Below are positions 17,282 through 25,701 of a stretch of DNA of 64,000 nt, in pieces. Source of the stretch: Agrobacterium vitis (GTDB lineage Bacteria > Pseudomonadota > Alphaproteobacteria > Rhizobiales > Rhizobiaceae); contig NZ_CP146242.1 in assembly GCF_037039395.1 (NCBI RefSeq), forward strand, positions 1,178,001 to 1,242,000. Direction: 5' to 3'. The translations under genes were made by a program, and so were the position numbers. Every line of letters starts with the position of its first letter. Positions within the stretch are counted from its first letter, which is position 1. A model generated the notes under the pieces. That model made no database searches, had not been told where the DNA came from, and saw only the letters and a list, made by a program, of their open reading frames with translations.

Positions 17282-18516
17282 TGATGCAACATCTGGTTTG
17301 CGGTATATCCAGCGGCGGACGTGAAGTTCCCGATCTGGACGGGAAGAGGTTTCTCGTCGCCAATGCACAGGGGCCGTATGTCTGGGACGAAGACGGTCGG
17401 CGATATGTCGATACGGCCCTTGGTTTTGGCGCGACGTTCCTCGGACATACCGATCCTGTCGTCACCGAAGCCATCCGCGAAGCCTTGAGCAAAGGCTCGA
17501 TGCCAGCCTATGCCCACGGCCTTGAAGAGGAAGCGGCAGCCGCTCTTGCTGCCCATAGCGGGGATCTGACCAAGGTCATCTTTCTCAATTCGGGCAGCGA
17601 GGCCGTGCATCTGGCGTGCAGGACGGCGCGTGCGCTGACCGGCCGGCAAAAAATCGTCAAGATGGCCGCGGGTTATGACGGCTGGTTCGATGACGTGGCT
17701 TTCGGCAATGCCGGCGCGCCCGAAGCGAACATGGCGACAAATGACCGGCCATCGAGCGGCAATACGTTACTCCTGCGCTTCAACGACCGGCAGGATGTCG
17801 AATTGCTATTTGAAGAATGCGATGATATCGCCGCCATCGTCCTGGAGCCGATGATGGCCAATGCAGGGTGTATTCTCGCCGATCCCGGATATCTGCAACA
17901 CGTCGCCTCGATTGCCCACAAGCATGGCGCGCTGGTGATCATGGACGAAGTGCTGATGGGCTTTCGGCTCCATGGTGGCCTGGCAAGCCATCTGATGGGC
18001 ATCCGTCCGGATCTTGCCACGGTCGGCAAGGCAATTGGCAACGGCGTTGCCGTTGCAGCTTTATTGGGCACGCCACAGGTCATGGCAGCCTTTGAGGACC
18101 GCCGCGTCAACCGCGCCGGCACCTATAACGGCAATCCGGTCGCCTGCGCGGCTGTGAAGGCGGCGATGAGCGTCATCGACACCGTCGATTACGGCGCACT
18201 CGAAAAGGCGGGGTCCGACCTTCAGGCCCATGCGATCCATGCCTTCAGCACAGCAGGCATCGACATCTGTGCCAGCGGCTACGGCACCGTCTTTACCCTC
18301 TGGCGCGGCAAGAAACCGCCCTCAACCTACCAGGAAGCGGCACAGCTGTCCGATAAGGATTTCACGGCCAGACTTCATACCGAGCTGCGGCGCAACGGCG
18401 TGATGTCGATGTATAGCCAGTTCGGCAGGTATTATCTTTCAGCCCGGCATGAGGAGGAAGCACTTGGTCTCTGGGCTGAGGCTTTTGAAAAGGCTGCCAG
18501 ATCGGTCGCAGCCTGA
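17281..18516 (+). CDS. Class III PLP-dependent aminotransferase (glutamate-1-semialdehyde aminomutase-like)
   Basis: A 411-aa fold-type I enzyme. It has FLNSGSEAVHLACRTARALTG (cofactor phosphate site), IMDEVLMGFR (Asp contacting the pyridine ring), TVGKAIGNGVAVAALLG (Schiff-base Lys) and NRAGTYNGNPVACAA. It resembles the glutamate-1-semialdehyde aminomutase branch, but its position after a TRAP operon argues for a catabolic omega- or beta-aminotransferase rather than haem synthesis. Its ATG overlaps the DctM stop (TAATG), so it is the fourth gene of the transporter operon. The likely role is first-step catabolism of the imported compound. Confidence 0.88.
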   Translation: MMQHLVCGISSGGREVPDLDGKRFLVANAQGPYVWDEDGRRYVDTALGFGATFLGHTDPVVTEAIREALSKGSMPAYAHGLEEEAAAALAAHSGDLTKVIFLNSGSEAVHLACRTARALTGRQKIVKMAAGYDGWFDDVAFGNAGAPEANMATNDRPSSGNTLLLRFNDRQDVELLFEECDDIAAIVLEPMMANAGCILADPGYLQHVASIAHKHGALVIMDEVLMGFRLHGGLASHLMGIRPDLATVGKAIGNGVAVAALLGTPQVMAAFEDRRVNRAGTYNGNPVACAAVKAAMSVIDTVDYGALEKAGSDLQAHAIHAFSTAGIDICASGYGTVFTLWRGKKPPSTYQEAAQLSDKDFTARLHTELRRNGVMSMYSQFGRYYLSARHEEEALGLWAEAFEKAARSVAA

Positions 18517-18547
18517 CAGGCATCAGGCCACCGTTCTTGCGGCGCTA

Positions 18548-19312
18548 TCAAGTGATGGTCGTGCGATGTTCAAAACTGGCGACATCGTAGGTAGCACGTA
18601 ACATTTGCACGACATGAAGGGCCGTGGGCATGCGCGGCCCACTCCTCCACCGCAACTCAAACAAGGCCTCGTCGTTTTGAATGTCGAGGCTGCGCAGTGC
18701 CGTGAATGTCGCTTCGGCTCCCTTGGGCAAGGAGTCGGCAATTTCAGGTATCTCAGCGCCCTTGGCGAGCCGGATACCAACCACACCCTTCTGTTCGGAG
18801 GAAAGCCACAGGCCAAGGATTTTCAACGGAGAAAGAACAACAAAACCCACGACCGAGGCGACAGCTCCGATAATGAACTGTCCACCGCCAAAGCACAATC
18901 CAATCGCCGTCATCAGCCAAAGCGTGGCGGCAGTCGTCACTCCGGTCGCCACATCGCCGCGCCGCAATATCGCTCCGCCGCCGATAAAGCCAACGCCAGT
19001 CAGAATGCCGAGCGGCAATCGCAGGATGTCCATTGAGCCATTGGCGCCCTGGCTTGCCGAGAGCAACAGATTGGCCTGGATCATGGAGATACAGGCCGCC
19101 AGTCCGACAAGAATGGTTGTCCTTAGACCCGCCGCGTGGCCACCACGCTCCCTGTTTATACCGAGAAAGATCCCGGCGACCACTGCGGCCAGGATGCGCA
19201 GACCGATATCGTCCCAGGTGGGCGTGATTGGCATAAGATCCTGTAATGACGACACGAACGCTCCTCTCGGACCGTCAGCAATGGGCTGCTTGCGAAGTGA
19301 TGCGAAGCTCAT
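18548..19312 (-). CDS. MgtC/SapB family membrane protein
   Basis: A 254-aa protein with MgtC/SapB signatures: GIFLGINRERGGHAAGLRTTILVGLAA and ILTGVGFIGGGAILRRGDVATGVTTAATLW, carried on about four or five helices. A cytoplasmic C-terminal domain of about 80 residues follows. MgtC proteins help cells cope with low magnesium or acid and affect ATP synthase and phosphate balance. The gene stands alone, convergent with the aminotransferase gene. The start at 19312 has no strong ribosome site, and the first 25 residues are polar, so a later start is possible. Confidence 0.88.
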   Translation of the reverse strand: MSFASLRKQPIADGPRGAFVSSLQDLMPITPTWDDIGLRILAAVVAGIFLGINRERGGHAAGLRTTILVGLAACISMIQANLLLSASQGANGSMDILRLPLGILTGVGFIGGGAILRRGDVATGVTTAATLWLMTAIGLCFGGGQFIIGAVASVVGFVVLSPLKILGLWLSSEQKGVVGIRLAKGAEIPEIADSLPKGAEATFTALRSLDIQNDEALFELRWRSGPRMPTALHVVQMLRATYDVASFEHRTTIT

Positions 19313-19377
19313 TCTTTAGACGACTGAGCCTCGCCCCGGAATCGGTTCAAAGAAAAACCAGGCACCAGATATAACAC

Positions 19378-19419
19378 GTTACAACACCGTGCGGTTCATG
19401 AAACGCACGGTGCTGTAAC
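19378..19419. repeat. Palindromic element, near-perfect hairpin
   Basis: GTTACAACACCGTGCG (19378-19393) mirrored by CGCACGGTGCTGTAAC (19404-19419), with one mismatch in 16 pairs. This is the second palindrome of the 108-bp element alone. It sits two bases from the 3' end of the KGG gene and may serve as its 3' hairpin. Confidence 0.7.
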
Positions 19420-19421
19420 GG

Positions 19422-19736
19422 TCAATGATGGGCGTGCTGCTCATTATTTTTACGGGTCGCTGCGGCCTTCTTTGCTGAAGCAGATCGTTCTTCCTTGGTT
19501 CTTGTAGCAGAAGCCTTACCGCCCTTGCGTCCACCCTTTTCCGAGGATGCGTGACTTTCGGGGTGGCCGCGACCTGAACCTGATTTGTTGCCGCCACCGC
19601 TTTCTTTGTTCACCGTCGCCCAAGCGCGGCTTTGCGCTTCCTTTTCGGGTACGCCACGATTTTCGTAACTTTCTTCGATGTGCTCGGCCTTGCGGTTTTG
19701 CTTGTCAGTATAAGCGGATTTGTCACCACGGGGCAT
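19422..19736 (-). CDS. Small basic KGG-type protein
   Basis: A 104-aa hydrophilic protein. The N-terminal part (MPRGDKSAYTDKQNRKAEHIEESYENRG, given here only by its first residues MPRGDKSAYTDKQNRKAEHI) resembles small rhizobial proteins often labelled plasmid stabilisation protein. The C-terminal half is rich in Lys, Ala, Gly and Ser and carries a GGRKGGKASA motif reminiscent of stress-protein KGG repeats. AAAAGGAGAT precedes the ATG at 19736, and an in-frame extension upstream has no such site. It has no signal peptide and no cysteine. The function is unknown, and the plasmid-stability label has no support in the local context. Confidence 0.8.
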   Translation of the reverse strand: MPRGDKSAYTDKQNRKAEHIEESYENRGVPEKEAQSRAWATVNKESGGGNKSGSGRGHPESHASSEKGGRKGGKASATRTKEERSASAKKAAATRKNNEQHAHH

Positions 19737-19919
19737 GAAACATCTCCTTTTGCTGATTTGAAGAACAAATAACCGCGCTGGAAGTGGTAAAGTTCCGAAA
19801 TGGTGTCGACATGAGCGCAAAAGGCCACCATCACCGCTGATGGACGCGGAACAACCTGACCGCGGCACAGCTGCATCACTGGTGGAAAGTTCCAGTTACG
19901 AGCGGCCAAGAACTCTCCT

Positions 19920-20021
19920 AGAGCATGGGACCGAAAAAGGGGAACCGGTTTTCGGAGAAATCCGATGCGCAAACAAAAACCTACAGCATCGTACCGATTC
20001 CTATTTTCGGTCCGGTGCTCT
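19920..20021. repeat. RIME1-like mosaic element (about 102 bp)
   Basis: The outer arms are AGAGCATGGGACCGAAAA (19920-19937) and TTTTCGGTCCGGTGCTCT (20004-20021), 15 of 18 paired. Inside are GGAACCGGTTTTCGG and a nested GATGC...GCATC pair. The core ACCGAAAA...GGAACCGGTTTTCGG is a widespread rhizobial intergenic sequence. It lies in the 479-base non-coding stretch 19737-20215, which otherwise holds only the end of the tRNA-Thr unit. Confidence 0.7.
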
Positions 20022-20161
20022 CGTGCGTCGTTCACTCGTTTTTTGTTTATGCATCGATTTTCCTGAGACTTACCAGGTCGCAGCCTCCAACGTCACCGGA
20101 GGACACAAAGTGGTCTTGGCCCCCGTCTATAGGTTCCGCTGTAGTTGCGCTAATTTGGAAA

Positions 20162-20181
20162 GCGAAGACATGCGTCTTCGC
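20162..20181 (-). terminator. Probable terminator of tRNA-Thr
   Basis: A perfect 8-bp stem, GCGAAGAC / GTCTTCGC, with a 4-base loop, about 35 bases past the tRNA 3' end on the minus strand. Only three T residues follow, so its strength is doubtful. Confidence 0.45.
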
Positions 20182-20215
20182 AAACGCCATAGGCCTATGA
20201 ATTCATTAGGGGAAA

Positions 20216-20291
20216 TGGTGCCGCTTGCAGGACTCGAACCTGCGACCCCATCATTACGAATGATGTGCTCTACCACCTGAGCTAAAGCGGC
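20216..20291 (-). tRNA. tRNA-Thr (anticodon CGT)
   Basis: A 76-nt cloverleaf on the minus strand. The acceptor stem is GCCGCTT / AAGCGGC with discriminator A and an encoded CCA. The anticodon arm is CATCA-TTCGTAA-TGATG, with anticodon CGT reading ACG threonine codons. The T-arm is intact, with the GTTCGAGTC loop. A good sigma-70-type promoter lies 36 bases upstream. Confidence 0.96.
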
Positions 20292-20327
20292 ACGCGAGGC
20301 CGAAGACCGGCCTGCGATGTGTGCGGG

Positions 20328-20356
20328 TGGATACAGGCAAACATCGCAGATTTCAA
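20328..20356 (-). promoter_or_regulatory. Promoter of tRNA-Thr
   Basis: On the minus strand: TTGAAA (20356-20351), a 17-base spacer, then TATCCA (20333-20328). Transcription would begin about 30 bases before the mature tRNA. It lies just beyond the stop of the nitronate monooxygenase gene. Confidence 0.6.
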
Positions 20357-20374
20357 GATGCCTTTTGGTATCCG

Positions 20375-21340
20375 TTACACTTTTCCGCAGATCCTGTCGC
20401 GGGCGGCGCGATATTCGCTGTCCAGTCGATCGACCAGCGCGGCAACAGGCTCCACAGCCTTAATGGCACCAATCCCCTGACCGCAGCCCCAGATGTCCTT
20501 CCAGGCCTTGGCGCCGGAGACGGCGCTGCCGAAATCCATCTTGCTGGGATCGGCCTCTGGCAATTTTTCCGGGTCCAGACCTGCGGCTACGATGGAGGAG
20601 CGCAGGTAATTGCCGTGAATACCGGTAAAATAGTTAGAGTAGACGATATCGGCGGCACTGGCTTCGACCAGAGCCTGCTTATAGGCATCCGGCGCCCGCG
20701 CCTCTTGCGTGGCAATGAAGGGCGAACCGATATAGGCCATGTCGGCACCGGCTGCTTGAGCGGCAAGAATAGCGCCGCCGGTCGAGATCGAGCCGGCAAG
20801 CAGCAGCGGCCCGTCGAACCATTCGCGGATTTCCTGGATAAGTGCAAAGGGTGACAGCGTTCCCGCATGGCCGCCGGCCCCGGCGGCAACCGCGATCAGA
20901 CCGTCGGCGCCTTTGCGGATCGCCGAATGGGCATGGCGATTGTTGATCACGTCATGCAGCACGATACCGCCATAGGAGTGGATAGCGGCATTCACCTCCG
21001 GCACGGCGCCCAGCGAAGAGATGACGATCGGCACCTTGTATTTGACGCACATGCCCAGGTCGTGCTCCAGCCGCTTGTTGGAACCATGGACAATCTGGTT
21101 GACGGCGAACGGCGCGGCGGGACGCTCGGGATTGGCGCGGTCATGGGCGGCAAGCTCCTGGGTGATCTCATCCAGCCATTCGTCCAGCTGCGCTTCCGGC
21201 CGGGCGTTCAACGCCGGAAAGGCGCCCACCACACCCGCCTTGCACTGCGCCACCGTCAGGCGCGGATGCGAAATGATGAACAAAGGCGATGCAATCACCG
21301 GAAGTCTGAGGTGACGAGACAGGATATCTGGAAGAGCCAT
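20375..21340 (-). CDS. Nitronate monooxygenase family protein
   Basis: A 321-aa FMN-dependent TIM-barrel enzyme that oxidises alkyl nitronates such as propionate 3-nitronate to aldehyde and nitrite. Visible features are the N-terminal strand LPVIASPLFIISHPRLT, the phosphate-binding loop AAGAGGHAGTLSP (the His is typical of the family), LAGSISTGGAILAAQAAGAD and the AYIGSPFIATQEA strand. It is cytosolic and stands alone, upstream of tRNA-Thr on the same strand. The family also includes enzymes of uncertain substrate, so detoxification of nitronates is the family role rather than a demonstrated one. Confidence 0.9.
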   Translation of the reverse strand: MALPDILSRHLRLPVIASPLFIISHPRLTVAQCKAGVVGAFPALNARPEAQLDEWLDEITQELAAHDRANPERPAAPFAVNQIVHGSNKRLEHDLGMCVKYKVPIVISSLGAVPEVNAAIHSYGGIVLHDVINNRHAHSAIRKGADGLIAVAAGAGGHAGTLSPFALIQEIREWFDGPLLLAGSISTGGAILAAQAAGADMAYIGSPFIATQEARAPDAYKQALVEASAADIVYSNYFTGIHGNYLRSSIVAAGLDPEKLPEADPSKMDFGSAVSGAKAWKDIWGCGQGIGAIKAVEPVAALVDRLDSEYRAARDRICGKV

Positions 21341-21631
21341 TTGGGCCTCGAAAAATTGACGTTCGCGTAAACGTCAAAAGGTTAGCAGACCTGTCGCCGG
21401 TTGAAAAGAGCAGGAACTTCTGCCCGCTGCGCTGAGAAGACGGCGATGCGTATCCGGCTGAAAGGGTGGACCGAACTGGAACCAGAACTGTCGCAAGCCG
21501 CTCGCTACGCCTTATAATGATGTTTTTCCACTATCGATCCGTCGGGGGATGGGCTGCGGGCTTGCGGTTTGTCTAGTCTCCGATTACCGATTCAAGGGAA
21601 GAAGAATGCCCGATACATTTCGTCGCGGGCC

Positions 21632-22921
21632 ATGAATGTGGAAAGGTCTCGCGTGAGCGGATTGGAAACGGCCATCAGAAGCGCCCTCGACCGGTCGGAG
21701 CGATCGCGGGCTGAAGTTCGGGCCAGAATTTACCAGTCTGCGCGCCAGGCTCTGGAAGCAGGTCTCAAGAAGCAGAATGTCAACGATCCGGAGACCGTGG
21801 CCGAGCAGCGGCACCGTCTGGAAGCGACCATTCATGCGATCGAGCAGCAGGAGCGGGCACGGCTGAAAGCCGAAGCCGAAGTTGAGCCTGTGTCACGCGC
21901 TCCGGTTCCACCACCCATGTCGCCACCTCTCTCGACATCAACCCCGCCAAGAGGTCCCGCGCCATCGGCCTCAGCCGATGCGAACTCTCCCGGCAACGAT
22001 TCAGCCTCGCTGTCCTTCGGCGTCGACCGGGATCACGGGCGGCCTGCCGAACCAGGCCTCGACCTTGATGACGTCCGGGCTGAACGGCATGACCGGGCTG
22101 ATCCGGCGGGCATGTCGAGTTTCGCTTCGTTTTCGGCTCGGCCAATGAGTGCAGAGCCAGAGAGCGCGGAAGACGAGTATGACGAAGAGCCTGTCCGCGG
22201 CATGCGGGCGGAACCCGTTGCAAAGCCACGCCGTCGCCGGGGCGTCCTGTCGCGCCTGCTGATTTCCGTCACCCTCCTGTCTTCCATCGGCATTGCGGCC
22301 TGGTGGGTCTATTCCACCGGCCTGCTGCTGTCTCCTGACCAGCGGCAGACGGGCGCGCCATCGCCGACGCCAACTGTGTCGTCGGAAGACTTCAACGGCG
22401 ACCAGCCTGCCGATCAATCCGGCGGCGAAGCGGCAAATGAGCCAAAGACCATCGATCCGCAACGCGGTTTTTCCAATGATTGGATAGAGGCCTTCCAGCC
22501 CGGCGATGCCTCGAAAATCAAGGCACGGCCAAACGCCACAGCGGACGTGGTCGGCGCCAGCGATGGCCAGGCTGTCCATATCGTTTCACGCAGCACCGAC
22601 ATGGATGGCACGGCTGCCATCGAAATCGCGCCGGACCTGTTGCGGCAAATGGCTGGGGGAACCTCGACCATCGCCCTGACGGTGCAGTCCTTTGGTGAAA
22701 AACCGGTTCAGTTCTCGCTGAGCTGCGCATTTGATCGTCTGGGCGACTGCGCCCGTCACCGTTTCACAGCCAATCCGGAAAAAGCCGACCTGTTGTTTCG
22801 AGTGACCCTGCCGAATGGCATCGCCCCCAATGCGCCTGGGCAGCTTCTGATCAATGCCGATATCAGCGGTCAGGGCAACGGCATCAATCTTTATGCTGTG
22901 CGTGTTCTTCCCGGCAAATGA
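21632..22921 (+). CDS. Uncharacterised single-pass membrane protein
   Basis: A 429-aa protein I do not recognise. Residues 1-75 are charged and helical, probably coiled coil (QARQALEAGLKKQ, then EQRHRLEATIHAIEQQERAR). Residues 80-190 are Pro/Ser/Asp-rich and probably disordered. A basic patch (KPRRRRG) precedes one transmembrane helix at about 207-228. The roughly 200-residue extracytoplasmic part ends in a probable beta-sandwich with one Cys pair (SLSCAFDRLGDCAR). The start is uncertain: the ATG at 21632 and the GTG at 21653 (AAAGG upstream) are both possible. It converges on ppk2 across a strong hairpin. The layout suggests a link between cytoplasm and envelope, but no function can be given. 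Confidence 0.75.
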   Translation: MNVERSRVSGLETAIRSALDRSERSRAEVRARIYQSARQALEAGLKKQNVNDPETVAEQRHRLEATIHAIEQQERARLKAEAEVEPVSRAPVPPPMSPPLSTSTPPRGPAPSASADANSPGNDSASLSFGVDRDHGRPAEPGLDLDDVRAERHDRADPAGMSSFASFSARPMSAEPESAEDEYDEEPVRGMRAEPVAKPRRRRGVLSRLLISVTLLSSIGIAAWWVYSTGLLLSPDQRQTGAPSPTPTVSSEDFNGDQPADQSGGEAANEPKTIDPQRGFSNDWIEAFQPGDASKIKARPNATADVVGASDGQAVHIVSRSTDMDGTAAIEIAPDLLRQMAGGTSTIALTVQSFGEKPVQFSLSCAFDRLGDCARHRFTANPEKADLLFRVTLPNGIAPNAPGQLLINADISGQGNGINLYAVRVLPGK

Positions 22922-22927
22922 TTGCCG

Positions 22928-22971
22928 CGACAGTATCGTTTTCTCGACCGAAACACGAAAAGATACTGTCG
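22928..22971. terminator. Hairpin between convergent genes
   Basis: CGACAGTATC (22928-22937) pairs perfectly with GATACTGTCG (22962-22971), and TTTTC/GAAAA extends the stem inward. It lies 7 bases past the plus-strand stop and 56 bases past the ppk2 stop, so it could end both transcripts, but no T-run follows. Confidence 0.5.
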
Positions 22972-23026
22972 CAGATCAAATCTGCTGAGTGTCTGCTTTA
23001 AAACACCCTGCAGACAACGTCCGCCG

Positions 23027-23911
23027 TCACAGCATATCCGGCGCCTCTGCGACGATCTTTTTGTCGATCTCGCCGATCGCCTTGATGTCGCGGCCCTCAT
23101 AGTCAAGGGAAAGCAGCATATGCCTTATGACATTGAGATGAGCCCGGCGCTTGTCATTGGCCTTGGCCACAATCCAGGGGGCGTGCTTGGTATGGGTTTC
23201 CTTCAGCATCCTGTCGCGTTTTTCGGTGTAATCGCCCCATTTATCCAGAGCCGCAATGTCCATGGGCGATAGTTTCCAGACCTTCAGCGGATCGTGACGG
23301 CGGTCGTGAAAGCGTTTGATCTGCATTTCCTGGCCGATATCGAGCCAGAATTTGAAGAAATAAATCCCCTCCTGCCGGATCAGCTTTTCAAACCGTGGCG
23401 CCTGTTCCAGGAAATGCTCATATTGTTCGGGCGTGCAAAAGCCCATGACCGGCTCGACTACAGCGCGATTATACCAGGATCTATCGAACAGCGACATGTC
23501 GCCGCCGCCGGGAAAATGGGTGATATAGCGTTGAAAATACCATTGGCCGAGTTCGGTTTCCGTCGGCTTGGTCAAGGCGACATTGTGGACCGAGCGGGGG
23601 TTCATATATTCGAGAATGGAGTGAATGGTGCCGCCCTTGCCAGCCGCATCCCGCCCCTCGAACAGGGCCATCACCCGTTTGCGGGTCGATTGCAGCCAGA
23701 ATTGCACCTTGACCAGTTCGATCTGGAGTTTCTTCAACTCCTCCTCATAGACCTCTCGTTTCAACTTCTTGTCATAGGGATGACCGCCAGAGCTCAGCGC
23801 TTCCTTTTCAACCCAGTCCGGCAGAACCGGATCGTCGATATCAAAGGCGCGCAATTCACCCCTGATCCGCAAAGTTACGCCGCGACTGCCTGCCTGCTGC
23901 TCGTCATCCAT
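23027..23911 (-). CDS. ppk2: Polyphosphate kinase 2 (PPK2) family protein
   Basis: A 294-aa single-domain PPK2, which transfers phosphate between inorganic polyphosphate and nucleoside diphosphates. The Walker A is [13 protein letters not shown], the lid region contains [14 protein letters not shown] and the Walker B is [15 protein letters not shown]. Length and single domain suit class I (ADP/GDP phosphorylating), though class is not certain from sequence. I chose the ATG at 23911, preceded by AGGGAGA; longer in-frame starts lack a site. It lies just upstream of, and divergent from, the phosphate regulon that begins with phoR, which is consistent with a shared phosphate theme. Confidence 0.92.
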   Translation of the reverse strand: MDDEQQAGSRGVTLRIRGELRAFDIDDPVLPDWVEKEALSSGGHPYDKKLKREVYEEELKKLQIELVKVQFWLQSTRKRVMALFEGRDAAGKGGTIHSILEYMNPRSVHNVALTKPTETELGQWYFQRYITHFPGGGDMSLFDRSWYNRAVVEPVMGFCTPEQYEHFLEQAPRFEKLIRQEGIYFFKFWLDIGQEMQIKRFHDRRHDPLKVWKLSPMDIAALDKWGDYTEKRDRMLKETHTKHAPWIVAKANDKRRAHLNVIRHMLLSLDYEGRDIKAIGEIDKKIVAEAPDML

Positions 23912-24141
23912 TCCATTCTCCCTGTCGCCCGCACGGTCTGATGTGAGTATATTGACCATGAAACTGTCAAAATCTTCAAGAACCTGTTCGAAACGTGGGA
24001 GTGCGACGCTTCGTTCCCGTCTCTGCGTTGACATTCATTCGTGCGTTGGCGGTAAAATCCTGTCATGCAACAGGAATAGGCTATCTCTCCAGTCCACCCA
24101 TATCAGGGGTCATTGAAAATGACGCTTGGTATTCCCTTTAC

Positions 24142-24176
24142 AAATATCTCAAGCAGCAGATGCATTTGAGATATTT
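24142..24176. promoter_or_regulatory. Inverted repeat upstream of phoR
   Basis: AAATATCTCAA (24142-24152) and TTGAGATATTT (24166-24176), a perfect 11-bp inverted repeat with a 13-base spacer, about 75 bases before the phoR start, in the 337-base region between ppk2 and phoR. A related TATCTCA...TGAGATA dyad lies before phoB (31391-31417). It could be an operator or a transcribed hairpin. Confidence 0.5.
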
Positions 24177-24248
24177 CCAATGCCTTCAAGACGAGGATGC
24201 GGTCCACATCTTCGAGACTTGGTATAATACCGCCGCCGGAGGTTTTCA

Positions 24249-25508
24249 TTGAAGCAGTTATTTCCATCCTGGCGGCGCTTTGGCGAGCGATTGCGCGACC
24301 GCTGGGATTTTATCCTACTGGCAATCCTGGTCTCTGGCTCAGCCGTGCTGGCCGGTGCCGACAGCGAGTTCGGCGTCGTCTTGCTGCTGTTTTCGCTGAT
24401 CGTTATCCTGCTCTATAAAGGCAGCGAAGACAAAGATCCGCCAGTGCATTTACCTGTGGCGCCCTCGCCTGTCTTGCCGCATGGCGAGGAAGTCGAGGGG
24501 CTTGTCCAGGCGACAATTGCGGCCATCGACCTGCCCTGCGTGGTCTTCGGCTCGGATGGCGGGGTCGTCTTTCAGAACGGTGCCGCCGAAAAGGCCTTTG
24601 GCAAATTGGAAACGGGCATGCATATTTCTGCCCGCTGGCGCTCACCCGGCATTCTCGACATGGTGCGTGAAACGGTCGGCAATGGCTTGCCCAACCAGAT
24701 CGAGCATTCCGAAGTCCTGCCCTCCGAGCGGGTCTTCGCGGTGCGGGTCGCGCCCCTGTCCCTGCCACAACTGAAGAGAGAAACAGCCCTTTTCGTCATG
24801 ACGTTTCGCGATATTTCGGAGCTGCGCCGCATCGACAGAATGCGTTCGGATTTCGTCGCCAATGCCAGCCACGAACTGCGCACGCCGCTCGCCTCCTTGC
24901 GCGGTTTCATCGAGACCCTGCTCGGCCCCGCCCGCAACGACCTGAAGGCGCAGGAGCGCTTTCTGGGCATCATGCTGGATCAGGCCAACCGGATGAGCCG
25001 GCTGGTGGACGATCTGCTATCCCTGTCCCGGCTGGAGCTGAAAGCCCATCTGGCACCCGACCAGAAAGTGGCGCTCCAGCCTGTTCTGACCCATGTGCGT
25101 GACAGCTTGAGCCCGCTGGCCGCAGACCTCGATGTGGATCTGCGCCTGCATCTGCCGCAAGAGAGCGTCGAGGTCACCGGCGACCGCGACGAACTGATCC
25201 AGGTGTTCGAAAACCTGATCGAAAATGCCTGCAAATATGGACAGGAAGGCAAGCAGGTGGATGTCTTTCTGCGCCAGAAGGCCAGCGGCGTGGAAGTCAG
25301 CGTGGTGGACAAGGGGCCTGGCGTGCCCGCCGAGGATGTACCGCGCCTGACGGAACGCTTTTACCGTGTCAGTGTTGCCGATAGCCGTTCCAAGAAAGGA
25401 ACCGGGCTGGGGCTTGCCATCGTCAAGCATATCCTGACCCGACACCGGGCGCGGCTGATCATCCGCTCGGAACTTGGCCAGGGGACCGATTTTACCGTCC
25501 GATTTTGA
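24249..25508 (+). CDS. phoR: Phosphate regulon sensor histidine kinase PhoR
   Basis: A 419-aa membrane kinase that senses phosphate status through PstSCAB-PhoU and phosphorylates PhoB. There are two close helices (about residues 20-36 and 41-56), a PAS domain (about 90-190), HisKA with His208 in NASHELRTPLASL, and HATPase_c with ENLIENACKYG and GTGLGLAIVKH. The start is TTG at 24249, with GGAGG eight bases upstream; no in-frame ATG gives a complete N-terminal helix. It is the first gene of the phosphate locus. The unusual start codon may keep kinase levels low. Confidence 0.95.
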   Translation: MKQLFPSWRRFGERLRDRWDFILLAILVSGSAVLAGADSEFGVVLLLFSLIVILLYKGSEDKDPPVHLPVAPSPVLPHGEEVEGLVQATIAAIDLPCVVFGSDGGVVFQNGAAEKAFGKLETGMHISARWRSPGILDMVRETVGNGLPNQIEHSEVLPSERVFAVRVAPLSLPQLKRETALFVMTFRDISELRRIDRMRSDFVANASHELRTPLASLRGFIETLLGPARNDLKAQERFLGIMLDQANRMSRLVDDLLSLSRLELKAHLAPDQKVALQPVLTHVRDSLSPLAADLDVDLRLHLPQESVEVTGDRDELIQVFENLIENACKYGQEGKQVDVFLRQKASGVEVSVVDKGPGVPAEDVPRLTERFYRVSVADSRSKKGTGLGLAIVKHILTRHRARLIIRSELGQGTDFTVRF

Positions 25509-25568
25509 CAGATCTCACACATCTTTCCGGCCCCAGTAATATTTGCCTATGTATATCAATTGGTTGAA

Positions 25569-25599
25569 CTGTCACAAATGTTTCACCTAACTGACATAA
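25569..25599 (+). promoter_or_regulatory. Pho box upstream of pstS
   Basis: Three consecutive 11-base units, CTGTCACAAAT, GTTTCACCTAA and CTGACATAA, in the form of PhoB direct repeats (consensus CTGTCAT with 4-base spacers). It ends about 100 bases before the pstS start, within the 193-base phoR-pstS gap, and so marks a PhoB-activated promoter for pstSCAB-phoU. Confidence 0.8.
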
Positions 25600-25701
25600 A
25601 AGCAAAGCCTGTCGGGGCTTAAGAACAAGCCGCCGGAGCACGGCGATTGTAAGCGACAGACGCTTGCATCCCACACGAAAGCTCATTCTCGGGAGAGATA
25701 A

